12,897 nt of DNA from Pseudomonadota bacterium. GTDB taxonomy: Bacteria > Desulfobacterota > Desulfobulbia > Desulfobulbales > SURF-16. The position numbers and the translations under genes were made by a program. Numbering within the stretch: the first letter of the stretch is position 1; the number at the start of each line of letters is the position of its first letter. Below the pieces are notes generated by a model, which did not search any database, was not told where the DNA came from, and saw only the letters and a list, made by a program, of their open reading frames with translations. Shown here piece by piece: positions 1 to 7,233 of the stretch. The stretch lies in NCBI GenBank assembly GCA_030597865.1, contig JAUVQZ010000061.1:1-12897 (forward strand), given 5' to 3'.

Positions 1-20
1 AAGGACAATCTCCCGCATCT

Positions 21-656
21 TTAGGCTCCGGTTATAAAGGGATTGGAACGTTTTTCCTCGCCAATGGTGGACTTGGAGCCGCCATAGCCATGACCGGGCC
101 AAACCACGGTATCCTCGGGAAGGACAAGAAGTTTTTTCTTAATGGACTTCATAAACTGGGCCATATCGCCGCCAGGGAAATCTGTCCGGCCAATGGCGCC
201 GACAAAAAGGGTATCACCGGTAAAAAGATCCTTGCCGCTGTATAGACAGATGCCGCCCGGGGTATGACCGGGGGTATGAATAACCTTAAGACTCTGCTTG
301 CCAAAGGTGATGGTGTCACCCTCCTTGACCAGGATATCGGCGGGGGGCGAATGATCAAGGCCCAGCATGGAGAAGTATTGATGGACCTCTGGTCTGTCAA
401 AAAAGGCGTCATCATCACCATGCATGATGATCTGGGCCCCGGTTGCCTCCTTGAGTATACGGTTGCCGCACACATGGTCAGGATGGCCATGGGTGGCAAT
501 GATATATTCAATGGTGAGCCCCTCCTTCTTACAAAGGGCGAGGATGCCTTGCTCGTCACCGCCAGGATCAACAATCACACCCTTCTTGGTCTCCTCACAG
601 CCCAGGACATAGCAACATACGGCCATGGAGCCCACAACTTTCTGTCTGATCAACAC
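21..656 (-). CDS. MBL-fold metallo-hydrolase, glyoxalase II-like (YcbL type)
   Basis: This is a 211-residue cytoplasmic metallo-beta-lactamase-fold hydrolase. The binuclear metal site is visible: THGHPDH gives H56, H58, D60 and H61; HTPGHTPGG gives H131; FTGDTLF gives D148; WPGHG gives H189. The stretch GRTDFPGGD and the C-terminal IGEEKRSNPF are typical of the short glyoxalase II-like (YcbL) branch, which lacks the long C-terminal substrate-binding domain of classical GloB. The exact substrate (a glutathione or other thioester) is therefore inferred, not shown. The start is a GTG chosen because AGAGGTGG lies just upstream; an internal ATG at residue 11 is less well placed. The gene is co-directional with mrp but separated from it by a perfect 27-bp hairpin whose U-tract abuts the ribosome binding site. 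No signal peptide is present. Family assignment is confident; substrate is unknown. Confidence 0.93.
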   Translation of the reverse strand: MLIRQKVVGSMAVCCYVLGCEETKKGVIVDPGGDEQGILALCKKEGLTIEYIIATHGHPDHVCGNRILKEATGAQIIMHGDDDAFFDRPEVHQYFSMLGLDHSPPADILVKEGDTITFGKQSLKVIHTPGHTPGGICLYSGKDLFTGDTLFVGAIGRTDFPGGDMAQFMKSIKKKLLVLPEDTVVWPGHGYGGSKSTIGEEKRSNPFITGA

Positions 657-685
657 GGTCTTTCCACCTCTAAAAAAAATTAAGC

Positions 686-751
686 GACCATGAAGCAGAC
701 GAAGGGCACGAAATTAAATGAAACTTCGTGCCCTTCGTCTGCTTCATGGTC
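686..751 (-). terminator. Perfect 27-bp inverted repeat, probable mrp terminator or dispersed palindrome
   Basis: Arms at 686-712 and 725-751 are exact reverse complements over 27 bp, with a 12-nt loop. On the minus strand the stem lies 30 nt after the mrp stop and is followed by GCTTAA and then eight T residues, so it can act as an intrinsic terminator or attenuator for mrp. The U-tract runs directly into the ribosome binding site of the downstream hydrolase gene, leaving no space for a separate promoter after the hairpin. The stem is longer than a usual terminator and its arms (for example CCCTTCGTCTGCTTCATGG) resemble dispersed intergenic palindromes seen in several bacterial genomes. Its origin may therefore be a repeat element rather than a dedicated terminator. 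Confidence 0.7.
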
Positions 752-781
752 AAAAAAGCTGTTTACAAGATCAAGCCAGCC

Positions 782-1732
782 TTAACAGTCGCAGGTCTCA
801 GGGTTGCAGGTGCCGCCGCAGCCGCAGTCGGAACCGGAACCGGCCATGGCCAGGCTCACTTTTTGTTTGCCACAGATCTTTTCGACATTATCAACAATCT
901 CGGAGAAGGCGGTAATGGCAGGGCTGACGTTGGCAGAGCTCAAATAAGGCGCACCGTCATCACCGGCCACAACGACCTTGGGATCCACCGGAATTTTACC
1001 TAAAAATTTGAGATCAAAGTCCCTGGCGGTTTTTTCACCACCGCCACTCTTGAAAATTTCCGAGGTCTTATTGCAATGGGGGCAGACAAATCCGCTCATA
1101 TTCTCCACCATGCCCACCACTTCCATCTTGACGTGTTTACAAAAATTCAGCGATTTGCGGACATCGGCCAGGGCAATCTCCTGGGGAGTGGTTACCACAA
1201 CGGCCTTGGCGTCTTTAATATTCTGGGCCACGGAAAGGGGCTCATCACCGGTCCCTGGAGGGGCATCAATGATCAGATAGTCAAGGTCACCCCAGTCAAG
1301 ATCGGCAATAAACTGCCTGATGGCCTGCACCTTCAAAGGGCCGCGCCAGATGATGGGATCATCACGGTTCTCCATCATATATTCCAGGGAAATAACCTTG
1401 AGGTTTTCACCATAGGTCATGGGGGGCAGCAGTCCGCCCTGTTTAACGTTGGCATCCTGGAGACGATCGGTCAGATTCAACATCCGGCAGATATCAGGGC
1501 CGTGGAGATCAACATCCATCAGCCCCACCTTATAACCACGATTTGCCAGACCAAGGGCCAGATTAACCGAGACGGTGGACTTGCCGACCCCACCCTTACC
1601 GCTCATGACCAAGAGCTTATTTTTGATCCGCCCCAGCGATGACGCAATTGCCATATCCTGCTGGGCGATGCCAGCATCCTTTGAACCGCAGCTGCCACTA
1701 CTGCAACTGGTGTCACCTCCACATCCTGCCAT
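782..1732 (-). CDS. mrp: Mrp/Nbp35/ApbC family P-loop ATPase, Fe-S cluster carrier
   Basis: This 316-residue protein is a cytoplasmic Mrp/ApbC-type ATPase that by family knowledge binds and transfers [4Fe-4S] clusters to apoproteins. The deviant Walker A SGKGGVGKST lies at residues 44-53 and the Walker B-like IIDAPPGTGDE at about 154-164. The family CPHC motif (C217, C220), which holds the bridging cluster between two subunits, is intact. Both ends are Cys-rich: C4, C10 and C15 at the N terminus, and C303, C305, C309, C314 and C316 in the last 14 residues. These could hold extra clusters, as the N-terminal cluster does in Nbp35, though the spacing differs. The frame is open for a further 108 codons upstream, but the start at 1732 is preceded by a perfect AGGAGGT six bases away, and the upstream translation looks non-coding and crosses a terminator. 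The gene sits alone between two hairpins. Confidence 0.95.
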   Translation of the reverse strand: MAGCGGDTSCSSGSCGSKDAGIAQQDMAIASSLGRIKNKLLVMSGKGGVGKSTVSVNLALGLANRGYKVGLMDVDLHGPDICRMLNLTDRLQDANVKQGGLLPPMTYGENLKVISLEYMMENRDDPIIWRGPLKVQAIRQFIADLDWGDLDYLIIDAPPGTGDEPLSVAQNIKDAKAVVVTTPQEIALADVRKSLNFCKHVKMEVVGMVENMSGFVCPHCNKTSEIFKSGGGEKTARDFDLKFLGKIPVDPKVVVAGDDGAPYLSSANVSPAITAFSEIVDNVEKICGKQKVSLAMAGSGSDCGCGGTCNPETCDC

Positions 1733-1738
1733 GGTACT

Positions 1739-1745
1739 ACCTCCT
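1739..1745 (-). promoter_or_regulatory. Strong ribosome binding site fixing the mrp start
   Basis: The minus strand reads AGGAGGT, six bases before the ATG at 1732. This is the best Shine-Dalgarno match I noticed in the window. It decides the start of mrp against the longer frame reaching 2056. Confidence 0.9.
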
Positions 1746-2000
1746 AAAAATGAATCGGCCCTTTGTGCATCAGCCAAAAAAATGGCTCGGGGCCTTGACC
1801 TGTGGTCAAGATACCCATGATGCGGGCCAGTAAAAAATAAAAGTAATCTTAGTAAGGGCCTGAAAATACGCCGAAGATATTCCAGATGAAGGCATATCCC
1901 CCCTATCATTAAAGATGAACTTAAAATCGACTTTCTCAACAATAAGACAATAACATCTATTGTCCAGCCATTTTCTCGTGGAAAATCAAGGAAATCACCA
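1746..2000 (-). other. Gene-free mrp upstream region with a small palindrome
   Basis: Together with the mrp ribosome binding site and the hairpin at 2001-2042, this forms a 357-base stretch without a gene between mrp and the CheX-like gene. It must carry the mrp promoter if the upstream hairpin terminates transcription, but I see no convincing -35/-10 pair. It holds a 7-bp inverted repeat, CTTGACC-TGT-GGTCAAG (1794-1810), and a nearby 5-bp one, AGCCA...TGGCT (1772-1787), either of which could be an operator or chance. The open frame running through it is an upstream extension of the mrp frame with no coding character. Confidence 0.4.
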
Positions 2001-2042
2001 TAAAAAATCCCGGGCAGCCCACAGGCTGTCCGGGATTTTTTA
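2001..2042 (-). terminator. Bidirectional intrinsic terminator after the CheX-like gene
   Basis: Arms at 2001-2019 and 2024-2042 pair over 19 positions with a single G-T type mismatch and a 4-nt loop. The GC-rich core (TCCCGGGCAGCC) is flanked by A6 on the left and T6 on the right, so it has a U-tract on either strand. It lies about 48 nt beyond the stop of the CheX-like gene and is the natural end of that transcript. Confidence 0.9.
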
Positions 2043-2089
2043 TGGCAAACCTTCACAGCAAGAAGGCGTTGCAGAGGGGATAAAAAAAT

Positions 2090-2629
2090 CTATGAAGATT
2101 GGGGTATAAATTCCAGTTGCTCCAAGGCCAACTCGATCTGAAAACGGTTGGTCTCAATACTCAGGGCCACCCGGCGGTTATCCTGATAATCAAGGTCCGG
2201 GGTGAGGGTTAAGGCGCTGTTTAAGGCAAGGGCCTTTGGTTGGCCAAAATAGGCGGTCAAATCAAATTTTGCCTCCACCATCTGCATGGCCCGCCCCATA
2301 ATCTGATTGGTGAGTTCGCCAATGGTATCCACCACCTCGCTGGAGGTGGCCTCTTTGGCAAGTTCATTTTCAGGCAGACCCATGGTCAACATATAAAAGC
2401 GATAGAGATCCAGGGCCGCAGCAGCCGTGAAATTCATAACCACCAGTCCCTTATAATCACCGGAGAACTGCACGAAACTCCCCACATCCGGCGTCAAGGA
2501 CACCTTGGGTATTGATATAAAGGTTGATGAGCATTTCACCTTCTTTTTGGTACTTTTCTCCAGGGTTTTTTTGGCGGCAAGGGCCAGGATATTTGCAATG
2601 CTGTCAATGGTAAGGGTTGGTTCTGCCAT
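2090..2629 (-). CDS. CheX-like chemotaxis phosphatase domain protein (DUF3334-like)
   Basis: This 179-residue protein has one copy of the CheC/CheX/FliY signature: D101-xxx-E105-xx-N108-xxx-G112, inside SEVVDTIGELTNQIMG. In CheX the Glu and Asn of this helix drive hydrolysis of phospho-Asp on CheY. The first half, with GLVVMNF and a following LDLYRFYML segment, matches what I remember of the DUF3334 group of CheX-like proteins; that naming is from memory and less certain than the CheX fold. Only one signature copy is present, as in CheX, whereas CheC has two. A GAGGA ribosome binding site precedes the ATG. No chemotaxis genes are visible nearby, so the response regulator it acts on is unknown. 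The two large sensor kinases 5 kb away are a possible but unproven connection. Confidence 0.8.
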   Translation of the reverse strand: MAEPTLTIDSIANILALAAKKTLEKSTKKKVKCSSTFISIPKVSLTPDVGSFVQFSGDYKGLVVMNFTAAAALDLYRFYMLTMGLPENELAKEATSSEVVDTIGELTNQIMGRAMQMVEAKFDLTAYFGQPKALALNSALTLTPDLDYQDNRRVALSIETNRFQIELALEQLEFIPQSS

Positions 2630-2868
2630 GGTGTCCTCGTTGATTTTTCGTAATAAAAAACTTTCTAAGTTACAAATAACCGCTATAGTCAGCCCCCCCC
2701 CTTAATTCACCATATAGACCTTGCAGGGGGTGAGGTATGAAGCGCTTTTTATTCTACTTTATTTATGGCGCCTTGCCGTAAAATTTTCCAATAATTACCA
2801 AAAAAACAACGCCCCTAATGGCCCCACAGCCCTTATAACTACTCCATCCTCTACCACTTCCCCAATCC

Positions 2869-4677
2869 ATGGCCAACATACTCAGCTGCCAAAAAATAGA
2901 AAAATCATTTGGCGCCCATACCCTGTTCACCGATATCTCCCTCAGCTTTGAACCAAAAACAAGAACAGGTCTCATTGGCCCGAACGGTTCCGGCAAATCC
3001 ACCCTGCTCTCCATTCTGGCCAACAAAACAGAGCCGGACAGCGGTCGCCTCTTTCTCTCCAAACAGATGCGGGTGGTTTACCTCAGCCAGACTGAACATT
3101 TCGATGGGGAGAAGAGTGTCACGGAGATAGTCGAAGGGGCCATTGGCGGCCACGACGAGGAGCATAAAATACTCATGGCCCAGATTGCCTTGAGCCAGGC
3201 AGAGTTTACTGATCCCCAGGCCAGGGTGGCCTCCCTTTCCGGGGGCTGGCTCAAGCGTCTTGCCATTGCCTGCGCCCTGGGCCAGGATCCCGACCTCCTG
3301 CTACTGGATGAGCCCACCAACCATCTCGATATCCGCTCCATCCTCTGGCTGGAAAAAATACTGCGCGACGCGCCCTTTGCCTTTGTGCTGGTCAGCCATG
3401 ACCGGCTCTTCCTGGAAAATGTCAGCAACCGCATTATTGAGCTTAATCGCTGTTATCCAGATGGATTTCTGAGCTTCCCTGGTAATTACAGCCATTTTCT
3501 GGAAAAACGCAGCGCCTTCCTCAGCGCCCAGCAGGAGCAGGAGGCGAGCTTAGCCAATAAGGTCAAGAGGGAGGTGGAGTGGTTGCGGCGTGGCCCCAAG
3601 GCCAGGGCCACCAAGGCCAAATCCCGTATTGATGAGGCCCACCGCCTGCAGGATGAGCTGTCCCTCGTGCGCAGGCGTAACCAGTCAGGAAGATCCCTGA
3701 AAATCGATGTTGCCGGAACGGGCCGCAAAACCAAGAAGCTTCTTTCTGCCCAAAAAATCGGCAAAAAGATGGGTGACACCACCCTCTTTTCAGACCTCTC
3801 CTTTGACCTTGGCCCTGGGGTGCGTCTGGGGCTGGCCGGCAATAATGGCTGCGGCAAGACAACCTTGATGCACATGCTCTATGGCTCCCTGGAATGTGAG
3901 CAAGGTGTTATCAGCCGGGCCAATGATCTCAAGATCTCCCTCTTTGATCAGAAACGGGAAGATCTTGATCTGAATCAGACCCTGCGCCGGGCCCTGGCCC
4001 CGGACGGGGACAGCGTTGTCCACCAGGGCCGCAGCATCCATGTGGCCAGTTGGGCAAAACGTTTTCTCTTTCAGACAGACCAGTTAGAAATGCCGGTCTC
4101 CCACCTGTCAGGCGGTGAGCAGGCCCGTATCCTCATTGCCCGGTTTATGCTGAAAGAGGCGGACATCCTTCTTCTTGACGAGCCCACCAATGACCTGGAT
4201 ATCAGCTCCATACATGTTCTTGAGGAAAACCTCCTTGAGTTTCCCGGGGCCCTGGTCCTGGTCAGCCATGATCGAACCTTCCTCGACAATATCACCACCC
4301 AGATCCTCGGCTTCAGCGACCAAGACCACCAGGCCACCCTTTATAGTGATTACCGCCAGTGGCTCAAAAGTCTCAACAAGGGCAAGGCTGCGCCAAAGAC
4401 CAAAAAGGTGACTGCCCCCCCCAAAAAACAGGTCTCCCCCAAAAAGCTCTCCTACAAAGAGCAAAAGGAGCTCGACGAAATTGAAGGGGCCATTCACGCC
4501 GCAGAGCAGGAGGTAGAGAGCTGCCGGAAAAAGGTTGAGGAGCCAGCGGTCATGGCTGACCAGGAAACCCTCAACAAATGGTGCTCGCTGCTCACCACCA
4601 GTCAGGAGAACGTTGACAACCTTTATCTGCGCTGGGACGAGCTGGAACAGAAGCTGGCAGGACTGAACTCCCCATAA
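2869..4677 (+). CDS. uup: ABC-F family ATPase, Uup-like
   Basis: This is a 602-residue soluble protein with two ABC ATPase domains and no membrane segment. Domain 1 has Walker A GPNGSGKST (37-45), signature LSGGW (123-127) and Walker B LLLLDEPTNHLD (D147, E148). Domain 2 has GNNGCGKTT (324-332), LSGGEQ (413-418) and ILLLDEPTNDLD (D437, E438). Between them is the ABC-F linker, rich in basic residues (EVEWLRRGPKARATKAKSR, around 232-252). The last about 75 residues form the Uup-type coiled coil beginning KLSYKEQKELDE, after a Lys-rich tether. ABC-F proteins act on the ribosome, and Uup has also been linked to replication fork and branched DNA metabolism. The ATG at 2869 is followed at once by a typical N terminus (MANILSCQKIEKSFG), but I see no good ribosome binding site in the preceding C/A-rich bases. 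The gene converges on the 162-residue protein gene with only 15 nt between the stops. Confidence 0.92.
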   Translation: MANILSCQKIEKSFGAHTLFTDISLSFEPKTRTGLIGPNGSGKSTLLSILANKTEPDSGRLFLSKQMRVVYLSQTEHFDGEKSVTEIVEGAIGGHDEEHKILMAQIALSQAEFTDPQARVASLSGGWLKRLAIACALGQDPDLLLLDEPTNHLDIRSILWLEKILRDAPFAFVLVSHDRLFLENVSNRIIELNRCYPDGFLSFPGNYSHFLEKRSAFLSAQQEQEASLANKVKREVEWLRRGPKARATKAKSRIDEAHRLQDELSLVRRRNQSGRSLKIDVAGTGRKTKKLLSAQKIGKKMGDTTLFSDLSFDLGPGVRLGLAGNNGCGKTTLMHMLYGSLECEQGVISRANDLKISLFDQKREDLDLNQTLRRALAPDGDSVVHQGRSIHVASWAKRFLFQTDQLEMPVSHLSGGEQARILIARFMLKEADILLLDEPTNDLDISSIHVLEENLLEFPGALVLVSHDRTFLDNITTQILGFSDQDHQATLYSDYRQWLKSLNKGKAAPKTKKVTAPPKKQVSPKKLSYKEQKELDEIEGAIHAAEQEVESCRKKVEEPAVMADQETLNKWCSLLTTSQENVDNLYLRWDELEQKLAGLNSP

Positions 4678-4692
4678 AGGATTCTTGATTCC

Positions 4693-5181
4693 TCAGGAAG
4701 GTGCCTGCTCATTAATGAGGCCATGGGCCTTACCCACCCTGTAGACAAGCTCCATAAAGCCTTTAGGCAGGGGAACATCACGCTCCTCCATAAGCACTCC
4801 CAGATCCCGGGCCCGGGCCAGCACTGTCGCCTCGTCACCATCAATACCTTCCTGGTAATTACAGAGATAATGGATACGCAGGGCATCTGTAAGGGGGATG
4901 CGCAGATCCTTGAAATTCGTGGCCAGACCGGCAAGCTCCTGGTCAACCCTCCCTCTATTTTCCGTCACAAAATTGGCAAATTTCTCTTGCGTATTTGGCG
5001 TGCCGAAAAACTCATTCATCACGGCGCCGGCCAGCATTCCGTAAAACTGCGGCTCCTGGCCTGGAGAACTCTCGGCAAGATGCTCACGTATCTTCTTAAA
5101 AAAAATCATCCTTATCACATCAACCCCTTCCCGCAGGCTGGGGATAAAACCTCTGTCAATTTTATGCTCTTGTTCTGTCAT
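4693..5181 (-). CDS. Conserved-looking hypothetical protein, 162 aa
   Basis: I do not recognise this protein. It is predicted soluble and largely helical, with many Glu and Lys residues, one Cys, no signal peptide and no hydrophobic segment long enough to cross a membrane. The start is the ATG at 5181, with only a weak upstream match (TATGGAAAA). It begins 24 nt after the stop of the M23-type peptidase gene on the same strand, so the two are probably one transcript and this one may be translated partly by coupling. Its own stop is 15 nt from the end of the convergent uup gene. Reading-frame length, the absence of an alternative longer frame on the other strand and the amino-acid composition argue that it is real. 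No function can be assigned. Confidence 0.7.
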   Translation of the reverse strand: MTEQEHKIDRGFIPSLREGVDVIRMIFFKKIREHLAESSPGQEPQFYGMLAGAVMNEFFGTPNTQEKFANFVTENRGRVDQELAGLATNFKDLRIPLTDALRIHYLCNYQEGIDGDEATVLARARDLGVLMEERDVPLPKGFMELVYRVGKAHGLINEQAPS

Positions 5182-5205
5182 TATTGATTTTCCATAGCTG
5201 AAAAT

Positions 5206-5742
5206 TTATATCAAAAAGGGCCGGACAAACCTAAGTTTCTGCTGACCAAGGAGGGCCGGCCAACTCAGTTTGGCGGGCAAGTCCCGCCAGTCCCCCTCTA
5301 AAAAAGAGACATGGAGATGGGCAGGAACCTCCCCTGAGGTCGCCGCCACCCTGCCAACGATATCCCCCTGCTGTAGTCTCTGGCCAACCTGCACACAGGG
5401 GGCCATATGGGCAAGGACAAGTATACCTCTTTTAGGCGCCAACTGATCAGGCAGCAAAAAAACCGACTGGCCGAGAAAATCCGTGCACAGGGCAATGACC
5501 ACAGCCCGGGAAGGCATTGGCACCAAACTCTGCGCCACAGAATGTATCCTGTCCCTGCCGTCTTCATAACAAAAAAAATCAATTCCTTCATGGGCCCGGG
5601 GCCGTTTTTGCCCAGGTGCCGGCCACCAGAACTCCCATTCTCCATAGCCCATGCCCGGCTGAAAGAGCCAGCGCCTGAAGGGGTGGCCATCCTGCGTATT
5701 GGTGCCAGCAAAAAGGACACCGAACCCTTCTATACCTTTCAT
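5206..5742 (-). CDS. M23/LytM-type metallopeptidase domain protein without signal peptide
   Basis: Counting from the ATG at 5742 the protein has 178 residues. The zinc-site residues of the M23 (lysostaphin/LytM) family are present in order: H51-xxx-D55 in HEGIDF, H112 in LAHM, and H142-x-H144 in PAHLHVS. M23 enzymes cut peptidoglycan cross-bridges, and the intact set suggests an active enzyme instead of a LytM scaffold. The N-terminal about 45 residues are Trp- and aromatic-rich (WLFQP, EWEFWWPAP), resembling a lead-in seen in small M23 proteins. A TTG at 5760 would add six residues; an in-frame stop at 5767-5769 blocks any longer N terminus. No signal peptide or membrane anchor is therefore encoded, which is odd for a wall hydrolase. 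The ribosome binding site is poor for either start. The gene heads a likely two-gene operon with the 162-residue protein. Confidence 0.8.
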   Translation of the reverse strand: MKGIEGFGVLFAGTNTQDGHPFRRWLFQPGMGYGEWEFWWPAPGQKRPRAHEGIDFFCYEDGRDRIHSVAQSLVPMPSRAVVIALCTDFLGQSVFLLPDQLAPKRGILVLAHMAPCVQVGQRLQQGDIVGRVAATSGEVPAHLHVSFLEGDWRDLPAKLSWPALLGQQKLRFVRPFLI

Positions 5743-5803
5743 CTCTTCCCAGACCCCCAAGGCACCTTACCCGTGTACGCCAACAATCACCCCATCAAAC
5801 AGG

Positions 5804-5832
5804 TTGCCCTTCAAATATATCTTCTGTACTAT
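5804..5832 (+). promoter_or_regulatory. Candidate sigma-70 promoter for the PilZ gene
   Basis: TTGCCC (5804-5809) and TACTAT (5827-5832) are separated by 17 nt, matching -35 and -10 elements. Transcription would start near 5840, giving a leader of about 40 nt before the ATG at 5881. It lies in the 138-nt gap between the divergent peptidase and PilZ genes. Pattern match only. Confidence 0.45.
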
Positions 5833-5880
5833 CTCTGGTATGTATCTTTAACACTGATTTTCAGTTTGGAGAAACTCTTG

Positions 5881-6246
5881 ATGAAGACAGTAAAAGAACG
5901 TCGGCAACACCACCGTTTTGACGCCCTGGTCAACATTCTCGCCTTCAACACCATGAGTTTTGGCCAGGTCATTAATATGAGCATGGGCGGCCTGCGCATC
6001 AGATACATACTCCGCCTCGATGAGCCGTTTCGACATTCCTTTGAGATCTCGATTCTTAATAATGCCGGAGACCAATATATTGATGGTCTTTCCTGCAAAG
6101 TTGCCTCCTGTACAGATTACGGGCCCATCTCCCCATCCCTCAATCTTTTTACCCGAGAGGTCGGTGTTATGTTTACCAACCTTACCCCCTCCCAGAAAAA
6201 CAAATTAGCAGATTTTCTACGTCACAACACCCTGACCAATGCCTAA
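5881..6246 (+). CDS. PilZ domain protein, probable c-di-GMP receptor
   Basis: This 121-residue protein is essentially a single PilZ domain. The two c-di-GMP-binding motifs are present: R8-xxx-R12 in ERRQHHRF, and N32-x-S34-xx-G37 in NMSMGG, the Asn form of the usual D/N-x-S-x-x-G. It probably binds cyclic di-GMP and acts by protein contact, since no output domain is attached. The frame is open upstream to 5407, but that part is antisense to the M23 peptidase gene. The ATG at 5881 has GGAGA nine bases before it and begins directly with the short leader typical of PilZ proteins, so I take 5881 as the start. It ends in ordinary charged residues. No GGDEF or EAL protein is visible in the window, so its signalling partners lie elsewhere. 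Confidence 0.85.
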   Translation: MKTVKERRQHHRFDALVNILAFNTMSFGQVINMSMGGLRIRYILRLDEPFRHSFEISILNNAGDQYIDGLSCKVASCTDYGPISPSLNLFTREVGVMFTNLTPSQKNKLADFLRHNTLTNA

Positions 6247-6491
6247 CCTGCTCAGGCATCATCACCAACCCCACCCGCCTAACATCTTGCCACCACCCCC
6301 CCATCCCCCCCTTCCTTCCAAAAAGAGCTGGGTTATTGCTATTCCGTCCTTGATCATGTAGATATCAATGCTTATTATCACAAACTCTTTCGCCTTCTGC
6401 ATTCACTGACAGGCTATTCTGTTATACATAAAGCAAGGCTTCACATACACGAGACCCAGCGCCCGCGGGTCAGCCAAGAGGAGAACCATCC

Positions 6492-7151
6492 ATGCTCAGC
6501 GCAGACGACTGTTTACGTTACTGTGAAATGGAATTTTACTGCCCCCATTGCAAGACCAGACTTTCCCCCTGTGAAACCCCGCCTTTCCACATTGGAGATG
6601 GGCTGGGCTGGGGCGCCGAGGTGATGTTTGTCTGCCTAAATGATGAGTGCCCGCCCTTTGTCAGGGGCTGGGAACACATTGAGGCATCATTCGGCCATGT
6701 TGGCTCCTATCGTTATATGCGCCTGGCCAACGAGGAAAAGGGCGAGATGATGATGGTTGGCAACAAAATGGCCTTCACCGGCAGTGTTCTCGATCCAGAG
6801 GCAATCCTGGCGGCCAACGCCCGATATCACCAGGAGAAAGCGTGGGCCAAACAGCTTGACACCTGCGTTGCCGACAAGGATCTCACGCCGATCATGGGTA
6901 TTCTTTTAGACGAAAAGGCCGGCCTGAATAATAAGCTGAAGGCCAGCCGCCTCCTTATTCCCCTCAACGATCTCTCCTGTCTTGATGCCCTTCGTAATAT
7001 TGAATACAAAAACGGCGACCTGGAGACTCAAAGAAAACATGCAATTATTGGAATTCTCAAAAACAATTTCATGAAGGAATGCCCTGACTGCATGGAGACC
7101 GTCAAGAACAAGGCCATCAAATGTAAACACTGCGGCAAAGAGTTCGACTAG
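6492..7151 (+). CDS. Zinc-ribbon protein with a ribbon at each end, function unknown
   Basis: This 219-residue protein has a Cys4 cluster near the N terminus (C17-P-H-C20, then C48 and C53 in CLNDEC) and a second, compact ribbon at the extreme C terminus (C197-P-D-C200 and C211-K-H-C214-G). The second ribbon has the form CPxC-x10-CxxCG, common in double-zinc-ribbon and UPF0547-like tails. The region between is soluble and mainly helical, with the Met-rich segment EKGEMMMVGNKM. AGAGGAGA at 6477-6484 fixes the ATG at 6492; the ATG at 6528 would leave the first ribbon at the very end. The two ribbons suggest binding of nucleic acid or protein, but nothing points to a specific role. The gene is followed by the tRNA-His promoter with no visible terminator of its own. 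Confidence 0.75.
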   Translation: MLSADDCLRYCEMEFYCPHCKTRLSPCETPPFHIGDGLGWGAEVMFVCLNDECPPFVRGWEHIEASFGHVGSYRYMRLANEEKGEMMMVGNKMAFTGSVLDPEAILAANARYHQEKAWAKQLDTCVADKDLTPIMGILLDEKAGLNNKLKASRLLIPLNDLSCLDALRNIEYKNGDLETQRKHAIIGILKNNFMKECPDCMETVKNKAIKCKHCGKEFD

Positions 7152-7163
7152 AACGATTTCCCC

Positions 7164-7192
7164 TTGCCATAAAAAATCCAATCTATTATAAA
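7164..7192 (+). promoter_or_regulatory. Candidate sigma-70 promoter for tRNA-His
   Basis: TTGCCA (7164-7169) and TATAAA (7187-7192) are spaced by 17 nt. They are followed by CGG, a GC-rich start typical of stringently controlled stable-RNA promoters. The predicted start near 7199 leaves a leader of about 35 nt before the mature tRNA, to be removed by RNase P. Confidence 0.6.
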
Positions 7193-7233
7193 CGGATTGT
7201 TCTTTTCGTATGCCTTGGCAACGAAAAAGCATG

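Noticed and set aside
264..683. Plus-strand open frame opposite the metallo-hydrolase gene
   Set aside because: It is a shadow of the hydrolase gene on the opposite strand, which has all metal ligands; the plus-strand translation has no recognisable motif.
1076..1642. 188-codon plus-strand frame opposite mrp
   Set aside because: It is the antisense shadow of the mrp ATPase core, and its composition (His- and Gly-rich) is that expected from reversed Mrp codons.
1733..2056. N-terminal extension of the mrp frame by 108 codons
   Set aside because: The start at 1732 has a perfect AGGAGGT. The extension crosses part of the hairpin at 2001-2042 and its translation has no resemblance to Mrp N termini.
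5407..5880. Upstream extension of the PilZ frame
   Set aside because: Most of it is antisense to the M23 peptidase gene, whose zinc-site motifs are convincing. The ATG at 5881 has its own ribosome binding site and starts at the usual PilZ leader.
6239..6259. Terminator after the PilZ gene
   Set aside because: ATGCCT/AGGCAT pairs over only 6 bp, overlaps the stop codon and has no T-tract.
6300..6491. Possible gene remnant before the zinc-ribbon gene
   Set aside because: One frame stays open from about 6320 into the next gene, but it has no start codon, no ribosome binding site and no motif I recognise. The preceding stretch is low-complexity C-rich sequence.
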